Part shown: piece by piece, positions 1-5,745 of the stretch
Layout of the letters: the number at the start of each line of letters is the position of its first letter
Position numbering within the stretch: the stretch's first letter is position 1
Origin: JBBQYA01 sp038209155
Lineage (GTDB): Bacteria > Bacteroidota > Bacteroidia > Sphingobacteriales > Sphingobacteriaceae
Reading direction: 5' to 3'
Assembly (NCBI GenBank): GCA_038209155.1
Contig: JBBQYA010000126.1
Span: 1-5,745 of the forward strand
DNA length: 5,745 bases
The notes under the pieces: model-generated
Database searches by the model: none
Seen by the model: the letters and a program-made list of their open reading frames with translations, nothing else
What the model was told of the DNA's origin: nothing
Position numbers and translations under genes: made by a program

Positions 1-627
1 GATTTCATAAAAAATATTTTGGTAGATAAATTGGCTACCAAAAAATTAGTAATTGGCTACGATCATCATTTTGGAAAAAACAGAGAAGGTAGTTTTGTGC
101 ATTTGAAGAAATCTGCTCCCGATTATGGTTTCGAAGTGGAAGAAATTCCCGAACAAGATATAGACGATGTAGCGGTTAGTAGCACCAAAATCAGAAATGC
201 TTTGAATAATGGCAACTTATCTATTGCCAAGCAATACCTCGGATACGATTTTGAGTTAAACGGAACTGTAGTGCATGGCGATCAAATTGGTAGAACCATT
301 GGTTTTCCGACAGCCAATATTTTAGTTAAGGAAAAATATAAACTGATACCAAAGGATGGCATTTATGCAGCCATTGCTTACATAAACGAAAAGCAATATG
401 CAGGTATGCTTTACATCGGCAACCGCCCAACCTTAAACGAAACCAAAAAGGTAATCGAACTAAATATTTTTGATTTTCATCAAGATATATATAACCAAAA
501 TATTCAAGTTCAAGTAAAAGAATTTATTCGGGATGATCATAGATTTGAAAATCTTGAAGCATTAAAAGCACAGCTTGGGAATGATGAGGAGATGGTGAGA
601 AGGTTTTTTGAATTAATGAAACTATAA
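1..627 (+). CDS. ribF: RibF, bifunctional riboflavin kinase / FAD synthetase (5' end missing)
   Basis: This cytoplasmic enzyme phosphorylates riboflavin to FMN and adenylylates FMN to FAD. The frame is open to base 1, so the gene begins outside the window and the TTG at 19 is internal. About 208 residues are visible, against roughly 310 for the family, so the front of the FAD synthetase domain is missing. What remains of that nucleotidyltransferase domain includes GYDHHFGKNREG (about bases 58-93) and the SSTKIR motif (178-195). The riboflavin kinase domain follows, with GTVVHGD, GRTIGFPTAN (289-318; the PTAN nucleotide/flavin-binding motif), MLYIGNRPTL and the C-terminal FIRDDHRFENLEAL stretch before the TAA at 625. 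Nothing looks damaged. No clear terminator follows. It is an ordinary housekeeping gene, not functionally linked to its neighbours. Confidence 0.95.
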   Translation, partial: DFIKNILVDKLATKKLVIGYDHHFGKNREGSFVHLKKSAPDYGFEVEEIPEQDIDDVAVSSTKIRNALNNGNLSIAKQYLGYDFELNGTVVHGDQIGRTIGFPTANILVKEKYKLIPKDGIYAAIAYINEKQYAGMLYIGNRPTLNETKKVIELNIFDFHQDIYNQNIQVQVKEFIRDDHRFENLEALKAQLGNDEEMVRRFFELMKL

Positions 628-818
628 TTAGAAAAACAATCAAATTAAGATATAAGTTTATAATCGGTTAATTATAAAACTAAAAATAATTCTATTGTAA
701 AACAACAATTTACTTTGACAACTAAACACGTTATTTCGGATTTTGGAATTTAATTTTTTTTATTTCTTTTCATTTTAAAATTAACAGTAATTTAACGAAA
801 ACATAACATTAAACATCT

Positions 819-826
819 TAGATCTG
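819..826 (+). promoter_or_regulatory. Candidate -7 element for the metalloprotease gene
   Basis: TAGATCTG, followed by CAC, differs by one base from the Bacteroidota -7 consensus TAnnTTTG. It lies 23 bases before the ATG at 850, which would leave a short leader. No good TTTG -33 element sits at the expected distance; only TTTA at 791-794 is near. A second, weaker alternative is TTACTTTG at 710-717, which would give a leader of over 100 bases. The assignment rests on pattern match alone. Confidence 0.3.
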
Positions 827-849
827 CACTAATCTTAAAATAAACATCC

Positions 850-2112
850 ATGAAACAATTAAAAAATCGTTTTAGTGCAATAGGATTAACATTCTTTCTT
901 TTCTTATTGATAGCCAACTCAAACGCAAAAAGTTTTGCTCAAGAGTTAATACCCTATGAAGAACCATTAGCCTCTCGAATGGAAAAATCTAAGAAAATTG
1001 TTCAAGAAGCGGAATTTATTTTTGAAGGGATATATATATCCGAAACAGTACAACACACGGAAAATCATAACCTTTCAATCGTTAAATCAAAATTCCTTGT
1101 TCAACATGTGTATAAAGGTAATTTAAAATTAGGAACAGTAATTATAGAGCAAATGGGACCTGTCGCTCACTTTATTACAGAAATTAAAAAAGATATTTAT
1201 GGTAAAGAATATGAATGGATAACTGCGGTTGGTACTAACCTAACTTCACATTCTCGAGGGCAGGATTATTCAAAATATAACACAACTATATTTTTTTGTA
1301 ATGCAAAACAACTACCAGATGTTGTAAATGATTCAATTGATAATAAAGAAATTTTAGAATTTATACCATCTAAGCCTTCAACTGTTAATTTTGCAAACTA
1401 TAATCCCGAATTTGAATTTTTCGAAATGGGAGGTTTACACAATCTTCTATTTAAAACAAAGGCTGATTTTTACAAATTCTTACAAGAAAGTGATTCAACT
1501 ATAGTTCTTCCGCTTACAGAAAGTGAAAGAGCTAAAAGAGATAGTCTAATTTTTATGAATAGAATAGAACGTAGAAACAAAACATTAGATAGTTTAAGAA
1601 AAGAATTTAGCAAACCATCTAATGATGGAAAAGGCAAATTGATTAAGAAAATAGGCAATATCGATTATTCCATCGTCAATTTACAACTTACTTCTACAAG
1701 TACAGAGCGTTTTTTTGAGTTTGATGTTTATACTCAGGTCAACCAAACAAATACTTTTTTCGAATCTAGTGTTTTGACGTTTACTTATAATACGGCAGTT
1801 TTTGGAAGCGATTTAGGCATAAATAACATTGACATAATAACTACTAAAAGTCCATTTTTAGGTAGTAACAATGTGCTTAATGTAGGAAATTTACAATCAA
1901 ATGAAATACTATTTGATTTTTATTATGACTATCTTCAGGCACAACCCAGATCCCAATTACCTTCAACTCCTGTTTTATTATTTCACGTCAAAATGAAAAT
2001 TAAACCATCAAATTGCGGGAGCAATCCTACCTTAGCCTTTTCAAATTTGCAACAGAATTCAAATCAGTCTGCATATAATTCTTCGCCTTCTGGTTTTGGA
2101 ACTTTTGTTTAA
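850..2112 (+). CDS. N-terminal half of the broken metalloprotease: signal peptide plus cohesin-like domain
   Basis: This 420-residue frame starts at an ATG followed by a clear Sec signal peptide: basic KQLKNR, hydrophobic core IGLTFFLFLLIA, and a probable cleavage after SFA (residue 30). Residues about 40-170 form a beta-rich region with an IVQEAEFIFEG segment and a YKG turn at 88-90; I do not recognise the family with certainty. Residues about 220-266 are a highly charged, probably helical linker (SERAKRDS, RIERRNKTLDSLRKEF). Residues 268-420 resemble the cohesin-like beta-sandwich modules of Bacteroidota surface proteins (FEFDVYTQ, LTFTYNTAVFGS, FHVKMKIKP). It ends abruptly at GFGTFV-stop, in the middle of that module, with no sorting domain. 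If made, it would be exported to the periplasm but not through T9SS. Function beyond being the front of the protease is unknown. Confidence 0.7.
   Translation: MKQLKNRFSAIGLTFFLFLLIANSNAKSFAQELIPYEEPLASRMEKSKKIVQEAEFIFEGIYISETVQHTENHNLSIVKSKFLVQHVYKGNLKLGTVIIEQMGPVAHFITEIKKDIYGKEYEWITAVGTNLTSHSRGQDYSKYNTTIFFCNAKQLPDVVNDSIDNKEILEFIPSKPSTVNFANYNPEFEFFEMGGLHNLLFKTKADFYKFLQESDSTIVLPLTESERAKRDSLIFMNRIERRNKTLDSLRKEFSKPSNDGKGKLIKKIGNIDYSIVNLQLTSTSTERFFEFDVYTQVNQTNTFFESSVLTFTYNTAVFGSDLGINNIDIITTKSPFLGSNNVLNVGNLQSNEILFDFYYDYLQAQPRSQLPSTPVLLFHVKMKIKPSNCGSNPTLAFSNLQQNSNQSAYNSSPSGFGTFV
2104..2112 (+). other. Frameshift site in the metalloprotease gene
   Basis: Frame 1 reads ACT TTT GTT TAA and stops. 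Skipping one base in the T-rich run around 2104-2110 gives T-F-V-N-Y-T-N-V-T-S-S-S-I-P-A-F-T, which continues smoothly in frame 2 towards the IPT/TIG domain. The net change is therefore one inserted base relative to the presumed ancestor. Runs of T flank the site, as expected for replication slippage or a homopolymer read error. It does not resemble the known prfB-type programmed +1 site. Confidence 0.7.
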
Positions 2113-2185
2113 TTACACTAATGTAACTTCTTCTTCAATTCCAGCTTTTACAATAAATTGCCCTGTAATGACCATGACCACCAAA

Positions 2186-2188
2186 TAA
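2186..2188 (+). other. In-frame premature stop (TAA) in the metalloprotease gene
   Basis: In frame 2 the codons are ACC AAA TAA ACC AGC ATT CCA GAT AAA. The protein reads VMTMTTK-stop-TSIPDKIAG, and the residues on either side both look coding. A single substitution, for instance CAA, AAA or GAA to TAA, would account for it. It is independent of the frameshift about 75 bases upstream, so repairing the frameshift alone would not restore the full-length protein. Confidence 0.65.
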
Positions 2189-2323
2189 ACCAGCATTCCA
2201 GATAAAATAGCAGGCAATAAAGAATTTATTTCCATCAATGGGACTAACTTTGGAACAGTAAAAGGAAAAGTTTTATTTAAAGATGCAAATATTGGAGGTG
2301 TAGGAGGAACATCAAATGGTTTT

Positions 2324-3727
2324 ATGCTAGGAATTGAACCTAGTTATATACAGTCATGGACAAACACTCAAATTATAGTAGAAATACCTAGTTTTGTTGT
2401 AGATGGATATAGTGGCGATAAACGGGGATGTGCAGGATCAGGACCTATAAAAATAATTAATGCATTTGGTGATTCTTTCATTAACAATAGTAATCTGAAA
2501 ATTAAATCAAGCTATATCAATTTCGGCAATTTTGCAAATCTTGGCACTTTTCCTATTAGTAAACAATTATTAGCGAATGTAAACTGCATCAATGGGCGTG
2601 TATTTTCTCTACATACTAGTTTCCAATCAAGAATTGGAGCAGCAGCTGCGGTAGAAACTGCATTGCAGCGCTGGTCTTCTCATTTAGGTATTACCTTATT
2701 ATTAGAACGAAACTCAAATGGCACTATCAAATATGTAACTGATACGAATGATGCTGAAAGAAATGTAATTCATTTTAATACCCTTCTCGCAGACGGTATG
2801 GTTACGTCTGGTTCCCCTTCCTACGAAGGCTCTGGATGCAGTCCTAAAAAATTCTTTAGAAATAAAACTAACATTAGCATAGCAAGTTCACAACCTTGGC
2901 ATTATGGAGTTGGTGATAATGTTCCTATCAATCGCTTAGATTTCTTTCATGGGATATTACACGAAATTAGTCACTCGCTAGGATTAAATCATGAAATAAG
3001 TTTAATAAATGATCCTAAAAGCTTAATGTATTTTCAACTAAAAAAATACAACAATGCTGAAGTGCCAGCTACTGATCGTCCAGATTTGAACAATTGGAGT
3101 TTTAATGCAAAAAATGCTGCAACAGATATTGTTAGTGCAAGTAGAGCAACTACATGGTGTGGTTTTTCATCAAGTGTGGTGAAAACTTTAACATCTCCAC
3201 CTAATTCAACTATATTTTTTCCGGCGATTACGTCTAATAATGGGTTTGTAGTTGGATGCGGAACAACCATTCATCAACTGTCTTCATCAATAGCTACTAA
3301 TAATGAATGGCTAAGAAATGGTAATTTTTATTCAAATGCGCAAACTATAAATGCAAATACTGGAGGGTCGTATACCTTAAGAATCCGAAATACTAATTGT
3401 AGCGTTGCATCTTTGCCTTCAACTGTCAATATTGGATATAGTCAGTGTCCTCCTGGAGATATAACAGATAGAATAATTTCTGTATATCCAAATCCTTCGA
3501 ATTCTAATGTTACTATTGATTATGATTTAACAAATTATCAAACAAGCTTTAAAGCTTTCATTCAGATCATTGATTTTCTCGGTAAGGTTATTTATTCAAC
3601 TCCATTAAATAAAGAAAACAGGTTTATTGATATTGATCTTCCCGATCTTACTAGTGGAATGTATGGTGTCTCATTAGTAGTTGATGATGCAATAATTACC
3701 TCCAAACTTTTGAACATAGTGAAATAA
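2324..3727 (+). CDS. C-terminal half of the broken metalloprotease: metzincin domain plus T9SS sorting domain
   Basis: From the first ATG this frame gives 467 residues, but the homologous protein clearly begins earlier. From 2189 the same frame encodes SIPDKIAGNKEF and ISINGTNFGTV, the start of an IPT/TIG domain that the ATG cuts through, so 2324 is unlikely to be a true start and no signal peptide is present. Residues about 108-250 are a matrixin-like metzincin domain: VETALQRWSSHLGI, then HEISHSLGLNH at 213-223 (zinc ligands H213, H217, H223 and catalytic E214), with the Met-turn SLMYF (Met 235). An Ig-like segment follows (about 290-375, with NEWLRNGN and GGSYTLRI). Residues about 380-467 are the T9SS type A sorting domain: VYPNPSNSNV, IQIIDFLGKVIY, DLPDLTSGMYGVSL, ending in LLNIVK. 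Catalytic residues are intact; export is lost through the missing front half. Confidence 0.85.
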   Translation: MLGIEPSYIQSWTNTQIIVEIPSFVVDGYSGDKRGCAGSGPIKIINAFGDSFINNSNLKIKSSYINFGNFANLGTFPISKQLLANVNCINGRVFSLHTSFQSRIGAAAAVETALQRWSSHLGITLLLERNSNGTIKYVTDTNDAERNVIHFNTLLADGMVTSGSPSYEGSGCSPKKFFRNKTNISIASSQPWHYGVGDNVPINRLDFFHGILHEISHSLGLNHEISLINDPKSLMYFQLKKYNNAEVPATDRPDLNNWSFNAKNAATDIVSASRATTWCGFSSSVVKTLTSPPNSTIFFPAITSNNGFVVGCGTTIHQLSSSIATNNEWLRNGNFYSNAQTINANTGGSYTLRIRNTNCSVASLPSTVNIGYSQCPPGDITDRIISVYPNPSNSNVTIDYDLTNYQTSFKAFIQIIDFLGKVIYSTPLNKENRFIDIDLPDLTSGMYGVSLVVDDAIITSKLLNIVK

Positions 3728-3745
3728 TTTGTTGACAATGTAAAT

Positions 3746-3773
3746 AGGGCGGTAAATTTTGCTGCCCTTTTTC
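3746..3773 (+). terminator. Intrinsic terminator after the metalloprotease gene, possibly bidirectional
   Basis: AGGGCGG (3746-3752) pairs with CTGCCCT (3762-3768) across a 9-base loop. This is a seven-pair stem with one G-T wobble, followed by a run of T. It lies 18 bases after the TAA of the metalloprotease. On the minus strand it lies just beyond the stop of the uvrA remnant, and A-T pairs can extend the stem, so it may have served both convergent genes. The T run is weaker on the minus strand. Confidence 0.75.
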
Positions 3774-3798
3774 AATAATTAAAATTGTATAATTTAAT

Positions 3799-4050
3799 TC
3801 ATTTCCTCATACCTTTCAAAAACTTCCCTGTGTACGAATTTACAATTTCCAAAATCCCTTCTGGCACCCCTTCATACACCACATAGCCACCTTTTTCCCC
3901 GCCTTCTGGCCCAATGTCTATAATCCAATCTGCTGATTTTATCACATCTAAATTATGCTCAATCACTACCAAGGTATTTCCTTGTTCTAGCAAAGCATCA
4001 AAAGATTTAAGCAGTTTTTTAATATCATGAAAATGAAGTCCAGTGGTAGG
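3799..4050 (-). pseudogene. uvrA: 3' remnant of uvrA (UvrABC excinuclease subunit A)
   Basis: The minus strand encodes the last 83 residues of UvrA, the damage-recognition ATPase of nucleotide excision repair (full length about 940 residues). Visible are PTTGLHFHDIKKLL just after the second Walker B, the H-loop stretch LVVIEHNLDVIKSADWIIDI, GPEGGEKGG, the conserved SYTGKFLK end, and a TGA at 3799-3801. Reading rightwards, similarity stops exactly at the proline of DEPTTGLH (codon 4048-4050). Before it the frame reads SLI instead of the expected LDE, and reaches a stop at 4078-4080. No start codon, Walker A, signature motif or zinc-binding region remains, so it cannot work as UvrA. The ATG at 3991-3993 is internal and not a real start. 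The fragment's sequence is well conserved, which suggests a recent break or a displaced copy of the gene end. Confidence 0.9.
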
Positions 4051-4080
4051 AATTAGGGAATATTTTAGTGGAATGAATTA
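4041..4080. repeat. Imperfect direct repeat at the uvrA breakpoint
   Basis: CAGTGGTAGGAATTA (4041-4055) and TAGTGGAATGAATTA (4066-4080) match at 12 of 15 positions, 25 bases apart. The first copy straddles the point where uvrA similarity ends. It may be a trace of a recombination or integration event, but AT-rich sequence makes chance similarity quite possible. Confidence 0.25.
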
Positions 4081-4129
4081 AAAAGGCAGAATGGATATTC
4101 TTGCTTTTTATTAAAAAATGAAAATATGT

Positions 4130-4157
4130 TTTGTTTGTAAAATAAACAATAAATTTG
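4130..4157 (+). promoter_or_regulatory. Bacteroidota-type promoter of the rloA-rloB operon
   Basis: TAAATTTG (4150-4157) is an exact match to the Bacteroidota -7 consensus TAnnTTTG and is followed by C, as is common. TTTG at 4130-4133, 16 bases upstream of it, can act as the -33 element, although the spacing is slightly short. Transcription would begin near 4164, giving a leader of about 22 bases before the ATG at 4186. The leader has no strong purine-rich ribosome site, which is usual in this phylum. Confidence 0.55.
4131..4149. repeat. Inverted repeat inside the operon promoter, possible operator
   Basis: TTGTTT (4131-4136) and AAACAA (4144-4149) are perfect reverse complements separated by 7 bases. 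They fill the space between the -33 and -7 elements. A repressor bound there would block the polymerase. Just downstream, TTGCAGATAA (4155-4164) and TTGCAAATAA (4166-4175) form a near-perfect direct repeat with an 11-base period, about one helical turn. No regulator gene is in view, so any role is inference. Confidence 0.3.
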
Positions 4158-4185
4158 CAGATAAGTTGCAAATAAACGACATATT

Positions 4186-5517
4186 ATGTTAATTCAATTC
4201 TCAGTTAAAAACTTTAGAACCTTCAAAGAAAAGGCAACATTAAGCCTTATTGCATCAAACTACGATAAGGATACAAGAGAAACAGAAAATATCTCTAACT
4301 CGAACGCCTTTAATCTCAAGATTCTGAAAAGTGCTGTTATTTATGGCGCAAATGCAAGCGGTAAAAGTAAATTCATAGAGGCTTTAATGTTTTTGAAACG
4401 TTTTGCAATTAACTCTTCTAAAGAAAGTCAAAAAGGGGAGGAAATTGATGTAGAACCTTTCAGATTAAATAATGAAAGTGAAAACCAACCAAGCGAATTT
4501 GAAGTAATTTTTTTGTTTAAAAAAGAAATGTTTCGTTACGGTTTTGAAGTTGATAAACAAAAAATTGTTTCGGAATGGTTATATCACAAACCAAAAACAA
4601 AAGAAGTTGAATTATTTTATCGAGATTTTCAAAATTTCGAAACTCACGCTAGGAATTTTCCAAAAGGTGCAACATTGGTTCGTGAAGGATTAATTAGAAA
4701 TAATGCTTTGTTGCTATCGGTAGCAGCCCAATTTAATGACAAGACCTGCGAAAACGTTATTGAATGGTTTAAGAATCTCAAAACGATTTCTGGTCTCAAA
4801 GAAGAAGGATATCAGGGATATACAATGGGCCAAACTAAGAATCCAAAACATAAAGAAAGAATACTTGAATTATTGAAAGCGGCTGATTTAGGCATCCAAG
4901 ATATTGAGCTTGAAATGATTGATCTCTCAAAGCTTCCGAAGGATATGCCCAAGGAGTTGAGAGAAATGATTTTAAAGAAATCCAAAGAAGACGACACGGA
5001 ATACTTTTCAGATATTTTAACAGCTCATAAACAGTTTGATAATGAAAAGAATAATATTGGAATGATTAATTTTTCTTTAGACGATGATGAATCTTTTGGA
5101 ACAAGAAAATTCTTTGCATTGACAGGTCCTGTTTTGGACGCGATTGAAAATGGGTATACACTTGTTGTTGATGAACTAGATTCAAAACTTCATCCAAATT
5201 TAGTTTGCAAAATTGTTTCTTTATTTAATTCGAAAACTCTTAATCCAAAAAATGCTCAACTTGTTTTCAATACTCACGACACTAATTTACTAAGCTCAGG
5301 CTTATTTAGAAAAGATCAAGTTTGGTTTACAGAAAAAGATAAATACGGTGAAGCAAAACTTTATTCTTTAGCCGACTTTACATCTGATAAAGTGAGAAAA
5401 AAAGAACCTTTTGAAGATAATTACATCAGAGGTAAATATGGTGCTGTTCCCTTTCTTGGATTCTTTGACAATTTAATTCATAAAAATTTATTGCTTCAAG
5501 ATGAAAATGAAAAATAA
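4186..5517 (+). CDS. RloA/AbiLi-type AAA family ATPase, putative anti-phage defence protein
   Basis: This 443-residue protein has the ABC/SMC-like ATPase layout typical of the AAA_15/AAA_21 defence ATPases. The N-terminus (LIQFSVKNFRTF, then LSLIAS) is the characteristic first strand. Walker A is GANASGKS at 54-61. A divergent signature-like segment ESFGTRKFF sits around 302-310, Walker B is LVVDELDSKLHP at 326-337 (D329, E330), and the H-loop is NTHD at 362-365. The middle part is helical and charged and probably forms the inserted arm. All nucleotide-binding motifs look intact. The next gene overlaps its end by 17 bases and is RloB-like. That pairing matches RloA/RloB of Campylobacter type I restriction loci and AbiLi/AbiLii of the lactococcal AbiL abortive-infection system. 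By analogy the ATPase would sense infection and control its partner; the trigger is unknown. It begins 135 bases from the truncated uvrA end and has its own promoter. Confidence 0.88.
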   Translation: MLIQFSVKNFRTFKEKATLSLIASNYDKDTRETENISNSNAFNLKILKSAVIYGANASGKSKFIEALMFLKRFAINSSKESQKGEEIDVEPFRLNNESENQPSEFEVIFLFKKEMFRYGFEVDKQKIVSEWLYHKPKTKEVELFYRDFQNFETHARNFPKGATLVREGLIRNNALLLSVAAQFNDKTCENVIEWFKNLKTISGLKEEGYQGYTMGQTKNPKHKERILELLKAADLGIQDIELEMIDLSKLPKDMPKELREMILKKSKEDDTEYFSDILTAHKQFDNEKNNIGMINFSLDDDESFGTRKFFALTGPVLDAIENGYTLVVDELDSKLHPNLVCKIVSLFNSKTLNPKNAQLVFNTHDTNLLSSGLFRKDQVWFTEKDKYGEAKLYSLADFTSDKVRKKEPFEDNYIRGKYGAVPFLGFFDNLIHKNLLLQDENEK

Positions 5518-5745
5518 GAATGCGGAACAAATTGAAAACAAGAAAAAACATAGACAAGCTTTAAAAATAAAAAGAAGTGCAGAACCTGTGTTGGAAAGAG
5601 GTAATGCTACAATGGTTGAAAAACCAACAATTTTAATAGTTTGTGAAGGGGAAAACACAGAACCATCGTATTTCCGACAATTCAAATTGTCTTCTGCGAC
5701 AATTAAAGGTGAAGGATGCAATACCATCTCATTAGTTAAAAGAGC
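5501..5745 (+). CDS. RloB/AbiLii family protein (3' end missing), partner of the ATPase
   Basis: The first 81 residues of this protein are in view before the window ends. After a lysine-rich start (KNKNAEQIENKKKHRQALKI), the sequence reaches RGNATMVEKPTILIVCEGEN, followed by TEPSYFRQFKL. The ILIVCEGxxTEPxYF motif is the hallmark of RloB family proteins (Pfam RloB). Its strand-then-acidic-residue form resembles the opening of Toprim-like nuclease folds, although I cannot establish catalysis from this part. The ATG at 5501 overlaps the ATPase gene by 17 bases; an ATG at 5507 in the same frame would give 11. The overlap implies translational coupling and a fixed ratio of the two products. In AbiL-type systems this would be the likely effector, but that role is inferred. 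The family's full length is about 200 residues. Confidence 0.85.
   Translation, partial: MKMKNKNAEQIENKKKHRQALKIKRSAEPVLERGNATMVEKPTILIVCEGENTEPSYFRQFKLSSATIKGEGCNTISLVKR

Larger units (their letters stand above)
850..3727 (+). pseudogene. Secreted T9SS-dependent metzincin metalloprotease, disrupted by a frameshift and a stop codon
   Basis: Read as one gene, this encodes about 958 residues. The order is signal peptide, N-terminal region of unknown fold, charged linker, cohesin-like beta domain, IPT/TIG-like domain, metzincin protease domain, Ig-like segment and T9SS type A sorting domain. The sorting domain at one end and the signal peptide at the other belong to the same exported product, but they sit in different frames (frame 1 up to 2112, frame 2 afterwards). 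Frame 2 makes sensible protein straight after the first stop: NYTNVTSSSIPAFTINC, then an in-frame TAA at 2186, then TSIPDKIAG and NGTNFG, which is the canonical opening of an IPT/TIG repeat. Both lesions are needed to explain the split. The intact ancestor would be exported by Sec, translocated by T9SS, and would cleave proteins outside the cell or at its surface. Here neither half alone could be an exported active protease. A sequencing or assembly error is the main alternative. Confidence 0.75.

Noticed and set aside
655..681. AT-rich hairpin after ribF (TTTATAAT / ATTATAAA, 6-base loop)
   Set aside because: The stem is almost entirely A-T, and no T run follows, so it is a poor intrinsic terminator. 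Such palindromes are common in AT-rich intergenic DNA.
1470..1658. Minus-strand open frame of 62 codons
   Set aside because: It is antisense to the protease N-terminal half, has no recognisable motif, and is a shadow of the plus-strand gene.
2104..2115. Programmed +1 frameshifting to join the two halves of the protease
   Set aside because: The site lacks the known prfB-type slip sequence and an upstream Shine-Dalgarno-like stimulator. The additional in-frame TAA at 2186 would still stop translation.
3034..3270. Minus-strand open frame of 78 codons
   Set aside because: It lies opposite the metzincin/Ig-like part of the protease, whose plus-strand frame is clearly coding.
3799..3993. A small intact minus-strand protein gene starting at the ATG 3993
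   Set aside because: UvrA similarity continues upstream in frame to 4050, so this ATG is an internal methionine-like codon position of uvrA and not a genuine start.
4812..4997. Minus-strand open frame of 61 codons
   Set aside because: It lies opposite the ATPase gene and shows no independent coding evidence.
5488..5727. Minus-strand open frame of 79 codons with hydrophobic stretches
   Set aside because: It is the complement of the RloB-like gene start. The hydrophobicity reflects the lysine-rich plus-strand codons read backwards.

Overview
The window comes from an AT-rich member of the Bacteroidota. Two things support this: a protein carrying a type IX secretion system (T9SS) type A C-terminal sorting domain, and promoter-like sequences of the Bacteroidota form TAnnTTTG. 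The genus cannot be fixed from the sequence. No tRNA, rRNA, CRISPR array, transposase or integrase is visible.

Left part (1-849): the 3' two-thirds of ribF (riboflavin kinase/FAD synthetase), cut by the window edge, then an AT-rich intergenic stretch with a weak promoter candidate just before the next gene.

Middle (850-3727): one long gene for a secreted, multidomain metalloprotease, broken into two reading frames. The first half (850-2112) carries the signal peptide, an N-terminal region of unknown function and a cohesin-like beta-rich domain. The second half (coding frame resumes from about 2108, first ATG at 2324, ends 3727) carries an IPT/TIG-like domain, a metzincin zinc-protease domain (HEISHSLGLNH), an Ig-like segment and the T9SS sorting domain. 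One extra base near 2108-2110 and a separate in-frame TAA at 2186 split what is otherwise a continuous protein of about 958 residues. It is probably a pseudogene, unless these are sequence errors.

Junction (3728-4185): a hairpin terminator, then on the minus strand the last 83 codons of uvrA (excision nuclease subunit A). Similarity stops abruptly inside the Walker B-adjacent DEPTTGLH motif. This decapitated uvrA tail marks a rearrangement or insertion boundary.

Right part (4186-5745): a two-gene operon of a RloA/AbiLi-type AAA ATPase (443 aa, Walker A, Walker B and H-loop intact) overlapping a RloB/AbiLii-type gene cut by the window edge. This pair is a known candidate anti-phage abortive-infection module (AbiL-like). 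It has its own Bacteroidota-type promoter, with an inverted repeat between the promoter elements. The simplest reading is a defence module or larger island placed next to, and at the expense of, uvrA.
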